This document shows, piece by piece, positions 34,757-44,343 of a stretch of 64,000 nt of DNA (the first letter of the stretch is position 1; every line of letters begins with the position of its first letter). The notes beneath the pieces were generated by a model. That model was given only the letters and a program-made list of their open reading frames with translations. It was not told the origin of the DNA and searched no databases. The translations under genes and the position numbers were made by a program. The stretch covers positions 310,001 to 374,000 of the forward strand of contig NZ_VFQE01000002.1 in assembly GCF_006717095.1 (NCBI RefSeq), written 5' to 3'. The DNA is from Blastococcus colisei (GTDB lineage Bacteria; Actinomycetota; Actinomycetes; Mycobacteriales; Geodermatophilaceae).

Positions 34757-35617
34757 TCAGCCGTGCTCGAGCTCCCGGAGGGCGTCGGCCGCCATCTGGT
34801 CGCCCGCCGCGGCGCCCAGCCGGAACTGCTCGACGGCGCCGTCGAAGTCACCCCGCTCGGCCAGCAGCACGGCGAGGTTGTGGTGGCAGTACGCCTCGCC
34901 CGCGGCGATGCCGCCGCGGTAGGCCTCCTCGGCGGCCTCGTCGTCCTGCAGCACGTCGGCGTAGAAGTTGCCCAGGGGCAGCCACGCCACGGCCTCGCCG
35001 CGCTTGGCGCCCTTCTCCAGCACGAAGCGGGCCTCGTCGTTGCGTCCCGTCTCCCGCAGCAGGTGGGCGAGGTCCGCGCGCGCCGCCGGGAAGTGGTCGG
35101 CGCCGGCCCAGAGGTCGGGCTCGAGCGAGGGGTCCAGCGTCGCGCACCAGCGCCAGCAGGCGACGACGGCCGCGGCCTCCTGGTCGCCCATGGCCGCGAT
35201 CTCCATGGCGACGTCCATGGCCTGGTGCCGCTCGCCCTGCTCGCGCAGCAGGAAGGCCAGCTGGAGCCCGCCCTCGAGATCGCCGGCCTCCACGGCACCC
35301 CGGTAGGCGCGCATCGCACCGGCGAGGTCGCCGAGGTCCTCGAGCACCTTGCCGAGGTTCCGCCAGGCATCCCTCTCACCGTGGGTCAGTGCGACCTCGT
35401 AGGCCTCGACTGCCTCGGGGAACCGCTGCTGCGCGGCGAGCGCGTTACCGAGGTTGAACCAGGCCACGGAGTCACCGAGATCGGCGGCGCGGCGGAAGCA
35501 CCACTCGGCGTCGCGCTGCCTCCCGACGTCGGCCAGGTCGCAGCCGAGGTCGATCAGCGCGTAGACGTCGTCGGAGGCCTGCAGCCGCGAGAGGCGGTCG
35601 TCCAGGTCCTCGGTCAT
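34757..35617 (-). CDS. tetratricopeptide-repeat protein
   Basis: A 286-residue soluble protein made of about seven TPR/Sel1-like helical pairs ([94 protein letters not shown]). Such proteins scaffold other proteins. There is no signal peptide or enzymatic domain. It lies upstream of ppc on the same strand with the palindrome between them. ATG 35617 follows GGCGG. Confidence 0.85.
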   Translation of the reverse strand: MTEDLDDRLSRLQASDDVYALIDLGCDLADVGRQRDAEWCFRRAADLGDSVAWFNLGNALAAQQRFPEAVEAYEVALTHGERDAWRNLGKVLEDLGDLAGAMRAYRGAVEAGDLEGGLQLAFLLREQGERHQAMDVAMEIAAMGDQEAAAVVACWRWCATLDPSLEPDLWAGADHFPAARADLAHLLRETGRNDEARFVLEKGAKRGEAVAWLPLGNFYADVLQDDEAAEEAYRGGIAAGEAYCHHNLAVLLAERGDFDGAVEQFRLGAAAGDQMAADALRELEHG

Positions 35618-35683
35618 GCCGCCGATGATCGCGGCCCGCACGCGCCCTGGCGTCTCCCGTCAGGGTGACCTCACCCCAAGAGG

Positions 35684-36664
35684 TCAGCCGCCGAAGGCCT
35701 CCCGCCAGGCCGGCATCAGCGTCTTCTGGCTCCACTCGAGGTACGGCGCCTGCTGGTCGCCGCCGATCTGGACCAGCGCGAGGTGGGTGAAGCCGGCGTC
35801 GGCGTACTCCTTCGCCGCCTCGATGACGGCACCGACGTCGTCGCCGCACGGGATGCTGCCGGCGACGTCCTCCTCGCGGACGAACTGGCTCGCCGCGTCG
35901 AACGCCGTCGGCCCCGGCAGCTCGGCGTTGACCTTCCAGCCCAGCCCGAACCACCGGAAGAGGGTGTGCGCGCGGGTGACCGCGGCGGCCTTGTCGGTGC
36001 CGTAGCTGATCGGCATCTGCGCGATGCGGGGCTTGCCGGTCCCGCCCGCGGCGTCGAAGGCATCCCCCAGCTCCGCGAGGGGGTCGGTGGCGATCAGCGC
36101 GTCGGCCAGCTCGCCGGCGATCGTGGCGGCCTGCTTCCCGCCGGCCGCGACCCCGATGGGTACCCGCTTCTCCGGGAGGTCCCAGAGCTTGGCGGACTCG
36201 ACGTCGAAGTGCTCGCCGCGGAAGTTGGTGTAGCCGTCGCCGTCGAAGAGCTCGCGGATGATGTGGATCGCCTCGACCAGCATGTCCTGGCGCACGTCGG
36301 CCGGCGGCCAGCCCGCGCCGACGACGTGCTCGTTGAGGTTCTCCCCGGCGCCGAGGCCGAGGGTGAACCGGCCGTCAGAGAGGATCTGCAGCGTCGCGGC
36401 CTTCTGAGCGACGACGGCCGGGTGGTACCGGAAGGTCGGGCAGGTCACGTACGTCGTCAGCGGGATCCGGCTGGTCGCCTGGGCGGCCGCGCCCAGCACC
36501 GTCCAGGCGTGCGGCGAGTGGCCCATCTCGTCCAGCCACGGGAAGAAGTGGTCACTGCTCACCGCGAAGTCGAAGCCGGCTTCCTCGGCGCCCACCACGT
36601 GGCCGACCAGGTCCTTCGGCCCGGCCTGCTCGGTCATCATCGTGTAGCCCAGCTGCATGCCCAT
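35684..36664 (-). CDS. F420-dependent LLM-class oxidoreductase (TIGR03557 type)
   Basis: A 326-residue TIM-barrel luciferase-like monooxygenase-superfamily protein of the group related to F420-dependent glucose-6-phosphate dehydrogenase. Diagnostic stretches are MQLGYTMMTEQAGP, FAVSSDHFFPWLDEMGHSPHAW, GAAAQATSRIPLTTYVTCPTFRYHPAVVAQ, FTLGLGAGENLNEHVVG and VGVAAGGKQAA-like GVAAGGKQAATIAG. It transfers hydride to or from cofactor F420; the substrate is not predictable. Its presence suggests the organism makes F420. Monocistronic. Confidence 0.9.
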   Translation of the reverse strand: MGMQLGYTMMTEQAGPKDLVGHVVGAEEAGFDFAVSSDHFFPWLDEMGHSPHAWTVLGAAAQATSRIPLTTYVTCPTFRYHPAVVAQKAATLQILSDGRFTLGLGAGENLNEHVVGAGWPPADVRQDMLVEAIHIIRELFDGDGYTNFRGEHFDVESAKLWDLPEKRVPIGVAAGGKQAATIAGELADALIATDPLAELGDAFDAAGGTGKPRIAQMPISYGTDKAAAVTRAHTLFRWFGLGWKVNAELPGPTAFDAASQFVREEDVAGSIPCGDDVGAVIEAAKEYADAGFTHLALVQIGGDQQAPYLEWSQKTLMPAWREAFGG

Positions 36665-36702
36665 GGCGCGCGGCTACCCGGGGCGGGTGGGACCCAACCG
36701 GC

Positions 36703-37899
36703 TCAGACGCGCTCGGCCTTCAACGCCTCCCGCACCTTGAGCCTGCCGCCGGTGCGGAGCAGGGCGCCGGCGTAGATGCGGCCGCCGACGCGCACCACGG
36801 CGGCGATCGCGACGAGCATGATCACCACCGCGAGCCCGACCTCCCACGGCGCCACCTCACCTGCCGCCTGCCGGACCGGCATCACCAGGGGCGAGAGGCC
36901 CGGCACGAAGGAGGTGACGACCGCCAGCGTCCCCGTGGGGGCGGCCGCCGCCTGGAAACCGACGACGAAGGCGGCGACGAGGAGCAGGATCGTCGGCATC
37001 ACCACGGTGTTGAGGTCCTCCTGCCGGCTGACCAGGGACGCCGCCACGGCGAAGATGGCCGCGTAGAACGCGTAGCCGAGGACGAACCAGAGCACCACCG
37101 AGACCGCGGTCCCGATCAGTTCCCCGGGGATGTCCACCAGGTCGAGAGCCAGGGCGCCCACGACCCCCACGGTCGCGATCACGACGATCTGGGCCAGCCC
37201 CAGCAGCCCCAGACCCAGGATCTTGCCGGCGAGCAGCTGCCACGGCTTCATCGTGGCGAGCAGCAGCTCCACGACGCGGCTGGACTTCTCCTCCACCACG
37301 CCCTGCGCCACGAACTGGCCGAACATGATCAGCAACCCGTACAGGACCACGACGCCGACGAGCGCCATGACGACCCGCTGTCCGTCCTCGTCCGCGTCCG
37401 GGTCCGGGTCCAGCGAGGTGATCGCCACCTCGGGTGCGTCGAGGCCGGTGATCCCCGCCTCGGCCAGCTGCTCGGCGAGGGCCAGCTGGGCCACCGCGCC
37501 CTGGACGACGGCCTGCAGCGAGCCGCCGGCCGACTGCTCGACCAGCAGTTCCGGTGCGCCTGCCCCGTCGGCCAGGAGCACGCCGTCGACGTCGCCGTCC
37601 TCGATCGCGGCGCGCGCGGCGGCCTCGTCGGCCAGCTCCACGGTCTCGACCTCGACGTCGAGGGCTTCGCCCTGGGCGCTCAGTGCCGGGCCGAACGTGC
37701 TGAGGTCGCCCACGACGCCGACCCGGGTCTCCTCGCTGCCGGAGTCCAGTGCGACCTGGAGGCCGAGCATCCCGACCAGCACCACGAGGATGAAGACCGA
37801 GCTGATGATGAAGTTCCTGTCCCGCACCCGGGCGGAGATCTCGCGGGCGGCGACCAGCCGGACCAGAGAGGCGCTGCTCACCGTGCGAGGTCCGCTCAC
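36703..37899 (-). CDS. ABC-2 type exporter permease (NatB-like)
   Basis: A 398-residue permease: an N-terminal helix (FIISSVFILVVLVGMLGLQVAL), a large external domain (about residues 50-175), then five or six membrane helices. This is the NatB/ABC-2 layout. Its GTG overlaps the stop of the ATPase gene (GTGA), so the two form one exporter. The exported substrate is unknown; the family includes sodium and drug exporters. Confidence 0.9.
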   Translation of the reverse strand: MSGPRTVSSASLVRLVAAREISARVRDRNFIISSVFILVVLVGMLGLQVALDSGSEETRVGVVGDLSTFGPALSAQGEALDVEVETVELADEAAARAAIEDGDVDGVLLADGAGAPELLVEQSAGGSLQAVVQGAVAQLALAEQLAEAGITGLDAPEVAITSLDPDPDADEDGQRVVMALVGVVVLYGLLIMFGQFVAQGVVEEKSSRVVELLLATMKPWQLLAGKILGLGLLGLAQIVVIATVGVVGALALDLVDIPGELIGTAVSVVLWFVLGYAFYAAIFAVAASLVSRQEDLNTVVMPTILLLVAAFVVGFQAAAAPTGTLAVVTSFVPGLSPLVMPVRQAAGEVAPWEVGLAVVIMLVAIAAVVRVGGRIYAGALLRTGGRLKVREALKAERV

Positions 37900-38810
37900 G
37901 CCGCCACCTCCTCGAGGGTCGGGACGGCGACGGCCCCGCGGAACAGCTCGACCAGCGTCGGCTGCTGCCAGGCGAAATGGGTGACCCGGCCGGTGCGCAG
38001 GGCGGCCGCGAGCACCTCCTGGTCGTCGGCGGCGTCGGAGAGCTCGAGCACCGTGTCCCCGGCCTGCTCCGACACCACCCGGACGCCGGTCAGCTCGGCG
38101 GCCCAGCGCGGAGCGGCCTCAGAGACCACCACCCGCAGCAGCCGGCCGGCCTCGCGGCGGCGCAGCTCGTCGACGGTGCCGGTGGCGACCATCCGGCCGC
38201 GCGCCAGGATGCCGACGGAATCGCAGAGCCGTTCGACGAGGTCGAGCTGGTGGCTGGAGAACACGACCGGCACGCCGTTGCGGGCCTGGTCGAGCAGGGC
38301 TTCGGCCAGTGAGTCCACACCGATCGGGTCCAGGCCGGAGAACGGCTCGTCGAGGATCAGCACCTCGGGCCGGCTGACCAGGGCGGCCGCCAGTTGGACG
38401 CGCTGCTGGTTGCCCAGTGACAGCTTCTCGACGGCGTCACCGCGGCGGGCGGCGAGGCCGAGCCGCTCGACCCATTCGTCGGAGGCCTTCGCCGCGGCCG
38501 CACCGGCCAGGCCGTGCAGCCGGGCGAAGTAGGCGACCTGCTCGCCCACCTTCATCTTCGGATAGAGCCCGCGCTCCTCCGGCATGTAGCCGATCCGGCG
38601 GCGGGTGCCCTGGTCGAGGGCCCGGTCCTGCCAGCGGACCTCGCCGGCGTCGGCCCGGATCAGGCCCATGGCGATCCGCATCGTCGTCGTCTTGCCGGCG
38701 CCGTTGGACCCGCAGAAGCCGAACATCGAGCCGGGGGCGACGGTGAACCCGACCCCGTCGAGCACGCGGTTGTCGCCGAAGCTCTTGTGGAGACCGTCGA
38801 ACTCGAGCAC
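37896..38810 (-). CDS. ABC exporter ATP-binding subunit
   Basis: A 304-residue ATPase with Walker A GSNGAGKTT (near residue 34-42), a LSLGNQQR signature (a Leu variant of LSGGQ), Walker B VLILDEPFSGLDP and an HQL switch histidine. A C-terminal region of about 90 residues after VATGTVDELRR is usual for NatA-like subunits. GTG 38810 follows a G-rich stretch and begins at the domain's natural start (VLEFDGLHKSFGDN). Partner of the following permease. Confidence 0.92.
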   Translation of the reverse strand: MLEFDGLHKSFGDNRVLDGVGFTVAPGSMFGFCGSNGAGKTTTMRIAMGLIRADAGEVRWQDRALDQGTRRRIGYMPEERGLYPKMKVGEQVAYFARLHGLAGAAAAKASDEWVERLGLAARRGDAVEKLSLGNQQRVQLAAALVSRPEVLILDEPFSGLDPIGVDSLAEALLDQARNGVPVVFSSHQLDLVERLCDSVGILARGRMVATGTVDELRRREAGRLLRVVVSEAAPRWAAELTGVRVVSEQAGDTVLELSDAADDQEVLAAALRTGRVTHFAWQQPTLVELFRGAVAVPTLEEVAA

Positions 38811-38899
38811 ATCTCCCCCAGCGGTCGGCGGCTTTACTGCTCCGCACCGTATCGGTCGCTCGTGTCGCGGTCGCCGCGCCACTGCGGTGTCATCGGCGC

Positions 38900-39595
38900 A
38901 TGAGCGAACGCAATCGGCCGGCGGACCCGCCCGCCGGCGTCGGGCTCGAGGGACTGCGCGCCGCGGCCGCCGGCTGCCGGGCCTGCGAGCTGTGGGAGCC
39001 GGCGACGCAGACGGTGTTCGGCGAGGGCCCGGAGACCGCACGGATCGTGTTCGTCGGGGAGCAGCCCGGCGACCAGGAGGATCGCAAGGGCGAGCCGTTC
39101 GTCGGGCCGGCGGGCCGGCTGCTCGACAAGGCCCTGAGCTATGCGCGCATCGACCGCCGGGACGCCTACGTGACCAACGCCGTGAAGCACTTCGGCCACA
39201 TCGTGAAGGGCAAGCGGCGGATCCACCAGACGCCGAAGCCCGAGCACCTGCGTGCGTGCCGGCCGTGGCTGGAGGCGGAGTTCGCCGTCCTCCAGCCGGA
39301 GGTCGTCGTCTGTCTCGGGGCGACCGCGGCCAAGGCGCTGATCTCGCCGTCCTTCCGGATCACGAAGGACCGCGGGCAGCTGATCCCGTGGACGCCGCCC
39401 GGCGTCGCCGCCGTCGCGGACGACGGGCACCAGGAGGCCGACGACGACGAGCCGGACGAGGGCGCGCCGGCCCAGACCTGGATGCTCGCGACCACGCACC
39501 CCTCGGCGATCCTGCGCACGCCGGACGAGGCCCGCGACGCCGCCTACGACGCGCTGGTCGCCGACCTGAGGGTGGTCGCCCGCGCGCTGGCGTGA
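38900..39595 (+). CDS. udgX: UdgX, covalently trapping uracil-DNA glycosylase
   Basis: A 231-residue uracil-DNA glycosylase-superfamily protein with the UdgX hallmark. Motif A is GEQPGDQED (residues 53-61), and the R-loop is KGKRRIHQTP with the nucleophilic histidine at residue 109 in KRRIH. The M. smegmatis enzyme removes uracil and then stays covalently bound to the abasic site through this His. The C-terminal TTHPSAILR motif is present. An acidic insert (about residues 173-192, DDGHQEADDDEPDEG) precedes it. It is divergent from the ABC exporter and probably works alone. Confidence 0.93.
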   Translation: MSERNRPADPPAGVGLEGLRAAAAGCRACELWEPATQTVFGEGPETARIVFVGEQPGDQEDRKGEPFVGPAGRLLDKALSYARIDRRDAYVTNAVKHFGHIVKGKRRIHQTPKPEHLRACRPWLEAEFAVLQPEVVVCLGATAAKALISPSFRITKDRGQLIPWTPPGVAAVADDGHQEADDDEPDEGAPAQTWMLATTHPSAILRTPDEARDAAYDALVADLRVVARALA

Positions 39596-39633
39596 GGTCG
39601 CCCCACCGGGTCTGGGCATCGTCCTCACCGTGC

Positions 39634-39671
39634 GGTCGCCGACCACGTGCTGCAGCGCGAGGTCGGCGACC
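39634..39671. terminator. hairpin between convergent udgX and MFS genes
   Basis: GGTCGCCGACC (39634-39644) pairs perfectly with GGTCGGCGACC (39661-39671) across a 16-nt loop, in the 108-bp gap where two genes converge. Probably a bidirectional terminator, though without a T-run. Confidence 0.55.
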
Positions 39672-39703
39672 CGGAGCTGAGGTTCGCGGGGTCGACCGAC
39701 GGC

Positions 39704-41014
39704 TCAGCTGGCTGCCCGCGAGGCGCGGAAGAGCCAGAACGACGGGACGACCAGCGCGACGACGGCCATGGCGACCACCACGACGACCCCGCCGGACACC
39801 ATCGCGACGGTCACCGACGCGGCACTGGCGAGCGCCCCGGCCCGCAGGTCGCCCAGCCGCGGACCGCCCGCGACGACGACGATGAACACGCCCTGCATCC
39901 GGCCGCGCATGTCGTCGGGTGCGGCCAGCTGCAGCATCGAGGAGCGCAGCACCGCGCTCACCATGTCGCCGGCGCCGGCGACCGCGAGGCAGAGCACGGC
40001 CAGCCACAGCGTCGGCGCGAACCCGAAGCCGATGATCGCCACGCCCCAGACCGCGATCGCCGCGAGCACCACCGCGCCCTGCCGGTCGACCCGCGAGACC
40101 CAGCCCGACGTCAGCCCGGAGACCAGCGCCCCGATCGAGATGCCGGCGAAGAGCCAGCCGAGGCTGTTGGGCGAGTCCGCGTACCGGGTCTGCGACAGCT
40201 CCGGGAAGACCGCCTGGGGCCAGGCGAACATCATCGCGATGATGTCGACGACGAACGTCATCAGCAGCACCGGCTGGGTACGCAGGAACGCGAAGCCCTC
40301 CCCCACCCCGCGCACCGCGGCCCGCAGGCGCAGCGGTCCGTCCACCCCGGCCGGCGGCAGTGGGGGCAGGCCGCGCAGCAGCACCGCCGCCGCGAGGAAC
40401 CCCAGGGCGTCGACGACGTAGGTCAGGAAGAGCTCGCCCATCCCGATGAGCACCCCCGCCAGCAGCGGGCCCACGATCACGCCGACCTGCCGCACCGTCA
40501 TCGCCAGCGCGTTGGCGGCGGGGACGCCCGCCGTACCGACGATCGCCGGGATCACCGCGCTCCTCGTGGGCTGGTTGACCGCGGCGAAGCCGGAGACGCA
40601 CGCCGTGAGCACCCACAGCAGCACGAGGTTGCCGCCGCCGGGCAGCAGCGCCTGGACGGCGAGCAGCGCGCTGGTCACCGCCGCCCCGACGGAGGTGATG
40701 AGCATGAGCCGGCGCCGGTCCATCGCGTCGGCGATCGCGCCGCCGAGGAGACCGAACACGACCAGCGGCACCAGCGCCACGACCGAGGTGACGCCGACCA
40801 TCAGCGAGGAGCCGGTCAGCAGGTAGACCTGGAACGGGACGGCGACCAGCGTCATCTGCTGGCCGAGCATCGTGGCGGCGACGCCCCAGAACAGCCGCCG
40901 GTAGTGCGGGTTGCGCAGCGGCGTGGTGTCGATCGCCCAGCCTCGCCGCCGGTCGACCGGCACCGGCTGCTCGACCGGTCCTCCCCCCTCGACCGGGTCG
41001 ACCGGCGACGTCAC
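39704..41014 (-). CDS. MFS transporter (enterobactin exporter EntS-like)
   Basis: A 436-residue major facilitator with about 12 helices. It begins LRNPHYRRLFWGVAATMLGQQMTLVAVPFQVY and carries ADAMDRRRLMLITS in the first cytoplasmic loop and DDMRGRMQGVF near the C-terminal half, as in the MFS_3/EntS type of drug or siderophore exporters. The GTG overlaps the pdxH stop (GTGA), so it is co-translated with pdxH. The substrate is unknown. Confidence 0.88.
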   Translation of the reverse strand: MTSPVDPVEGGGPVEQPVPVDRRRGWAIDTTPLRNPHYRRLFWGVAATMLGQQMTLVAVPFQVYLLTGSSLMVGVTSVVALVPLVVFGLLGGAIADAMDRRRLMLITSVGAAVTSALLAVQALLPGGGNLVLLWVLTACVSGFAAVNQPTRSAVIPAIVGTAGVPAANALAMTVRQVGVIVGPLLAGVLIGMGELFLTYVVDALGFLAAAVLLRGLPPLPPAGVDGPLRLRAAVRGVGEGFAFLRTQPVLLMTFVVDIIAMMFAWPQAVFPELSQTRYADSPNSLGWLFAGISIGALVSGLTSGWVSRVDRQGAVVLAAIAVWGVAIIGFGFAPTLWLAVLCLAVAGAGDMVSAVLRSSMLQLAAPDDMRGRMQGVFIVVVAGGPRLGDLRAGALASAASVTVAMVSGGVVVVVAMAVVALVVPSFWLFRASRAAS

Positions 41015-41658
41015 GGAGCGAGCCGCTGGACGATCCAGCCTCCGCCCTCCTCGTCGTCGCGGACGAACCGCAGCCGGTCGTGCAACCGGTCCTTGCCGCC
41101 CTGCCAGAACTCCACGCGCTCGGGCAGCACCCGGTAGCCGCCCCAGATCTCGGGCCGGGGCACCGGGCCGTCGGCCGTCTGCGCGTCGAGCTGCCGCAGC
41201 CGCTGGACCAGCTCCTCCCGCGAATCGACGACGGTCGACTGCACCGACGCCACGGCGGCCAGCTGCGCCCCGCGCGGCCGCGGGTCCCACAGCCCGTCGG
41301 AGGCGGTGCCGCCGATCCGCTCCACCCGCCCGCTGACCCGCACCTGCCGCTGCAGCGCGTGCCAGGGGAAGACGAGCGCGGCGCGGGGGTTGGCCGCGAG
41401 CTGCGCGCCCTTCGCCGAGGCGTAGCTCGTGCCGAAGATGAAGCCGAACTCGTCGTAGCCCTTCATCAGGACGACGCGGGCGTCCGGCGCCCCGTCGGCG
41501 TCGGCCGTGGCGACGACGACGGCGTTGGGCTCGGACACCTCGGCCGCGACGACGTCGGCGAACCAGCGGTCGAACTGCTCCACCCACGTGGGGGCCAGTT
41601 CCTCCTCGGTCAACCGGCCGGCCGTGTAGTCGTTGCGCATGCGGGAGAGGTCGGGCAC
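41011..41658 (-). CDS. pdxH: pyridoxamine 5'-phosphate oxidase
   Basis: A 215-residue FMN-dependent oxidase that makes pyridoxal 5'-phosphate from pyridoxine- or pyridoxamine-5'-phosphate. Family motifs are MRNDYTAGRLTEEEL at the N-terminus, ARVVLMKGYDEFGFIFGTSYASAKG in the FMN region, and PERVEFWQGGKDRLHDRLRF near the C-terminus. The GTG at 41658 gives normal length, but no clear ribosome site precedes it. It lies next to PLP-dependent serC and citrate synthase, an arrangement also seen in other actinobacteria. Confidence 0.93.
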   Translation of the reverse strand: MPDLSRMRNDYTAGRLTEEELAPTWVEQFDRWFADVVAAEVSEPNAVVVATADADGAPDARVVLMKGYDEFGFIFGTSYASAKGAQLAANPRAALVFPWHALQRQVRVSGRVERIGGTASDGLWDPRPRGAQLAAVASVQSTVVDSREELVQRLRQLDAQTADGPVPRPEIWGGYRVLPERVEFWQGGKDRLHDRLRFVRDDEEGGGWIVQRLAP

Positions 41659-41845
41659 GCCGTCATGCTGGCACCGCGGGACGACGTGAGCGCGCGAGGG
41701 CCGGGCCCGGGAGGACGACGACACCGCTGGAACGGCCGGGAGATGCCCCCCGTGTGCCCGGCGTGGCACCACCACCTAGGGTCGGCAGGCAATCTGCGTG
41801 CCATGTCCCCGGCGCGCAGCGTCCGCGCGCAGAGGAGCATGCGAG

Positions 41846-42976
41846 ATGGCCGACGACTTCGTACCCGGCCTGGAAGGCATCATCGCCTTCGAGACCGAGA
41901 TCGCCGAACCCGACAAGGACGGCGGTGCCCTCCGCTATCGCGGCGTCGACATCGAGGATCTCGTCGGCAAGGTGACCTTCGGCAACGTCTGGGCCCTCCT
42001 GGTCGACGGCAAGTTCGGCCCGGGCCTCCCCCCGGCCGAGCCGTTCCCGATCCCGGTGCACACCGGCGACGTCCGCGTCGACGTCCAGGCCGCGCTGGCG
42101 ATGCTGACCCCGATCTGGGGCTACCGCCCGCTGCTGGACATCGACGCCGAGGAGGCCCGCGAGGAGCTCGCCCGGGCCGCCGTCATGGCGCTGTCCTACG
42201 TGGCGCAGTCGGCCCGTGGCATCGGCATCCCTGCCGTCCCGCAGCGCCGCATCGACGAGGCCTCGACCATCGTCGAGCGGTTCATGGTCCGCTGGCGCGG
42301 CGAGCCCGACCCGGCGCACGTCGCCGCCGTCGACGCCTACTGGACGTCGGCTGCCGAGCACGGCATGAACGCCTCCACCTTCACCGCGCGCGTGATCGCG
42401 TCCACCGGTGCCGACGTCGCGGCGTCGATGTCGGGAGCGATCGGCGCCATGTCCGGCCCGCTGCACGGGGGCGCCCCCTCCCGGGTGCTGCACATGCTGG
42501 ACGAGGTCGAGCGGGCCGGGAATGCCGAGAAGTACGTCAAGGACCTGCTCGACAAGGGCGACCGGCTGATGGGCTTCGGTCACCGCGTCTACCGTGCCGA
42601 GGACCCCCGCGCCCGCGTGCTGCGCCGGTCGGCCGAGGAACTGGGCGCTCCCCGGTTCGAGGCCGCCCTGGCGCTGGAGCAGGCCGCGCTCAAGGAGCTG
42701 CGCGAGCGGCGTCCCGACCGGCCGGTCGAGACCAACGTGGAGTTCTGGGCGGCCATCGTCCTGGACTTCGCCGAGGTCCCGGCGCACATGTTCACCTCGA
42801 TGTTCACCTGCGCCCGCACCGCCGGCTGGTGCGCGCACATCCTCGAGCAGAAGAACACCGGCCGCCTCGTGCGCCCGTCGGCCCGCTACATCGGCCCCGA
42901 CCCGCGCAAGCCCGAGGAGGTCGAGGGCTGGGACACCATCCAGACCAAGCAGACCACCCAGGTCGCCCCGGCCTGA
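41846..42976 (+). CDS. citrate synthase (CitA type)
   Basis: A 376-residue citrate synthase, condensing oxaloacetate with acetyl-CoA. It has the actinobacterial short type I form with AEHGMNASTFTARVI, MSGPLHGGAP (first catalytic His), MGFGHRVYRAEDPRA (second His) and NVEFWAAIVLDFAEVP (catalytic Asp region). ATG 41846 follows GAGGAG by 8 nt. A strong hairpin terminator lies just downstream. It corresponds in position to citA near serC in mycobacteria. Confidence 0.93.
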   Translation: MADDFVPGLEGIIAFETEIAEPDKDGGALRYRGVDIEDLVGKVTFGNVWALLVDGKFGPGLPPAEPFPIPVHTGDVRVDVQAALAMLTPIWGYRPLLDIDAEEAREELARAAVMALSYVAQSARGIGIPAVPQRRIDEASTIVERFMVRWRGEPDPAHVAAVDAYWTSAAEHGMNASTFTARVIASTGADVAASMSGAIGAMSGPLHGGAPSRVLHMLDEVERAGNAEKYVKDLLDKGDRLMGFGHRVYRAEDPRARVLRRSAEELGAPRFEAALALEQAALKELRERRPDRPVETNVEFWAAIVLDFAEVPAHMFTSMFTCARTAGWCAHILEQKNTGRLVRPSARYIGPDPRKPEEVEGWDTIQTKQTTQVAPA

Positions 42977-44209
<1,233 letters not shown>

Positions 44210-44302
44210 TCCCGCGCTGCCCGGGCGCGCGCCCAGGGACGGCAGGTACGTTCCCGGGGCGCCGTCGTGGCCGAGCAGGCGGTCGACCGGGCGTGTTCCG
44301 CC

Positions 44303-44321
44303 GGGATCCACGGTGGATCCC
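44303..44321. promoter_or_regulatory. inverted repeat upstream of hybrid kinase
   Basis: GGGATCCAC and its complement GTGGATCCC separated by one base, ending 22 bp before the kinase start codon and 12 bp before its GGAGG. As DNA it would suit a dimeric regulator; as RNA it would form a hairpin beside the ribosome site and could limit translation of the kinase. Confidence 0.45.
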
Positions 44322-44343
44322 CGTTCTGCGGCTGGAGGTGAAC

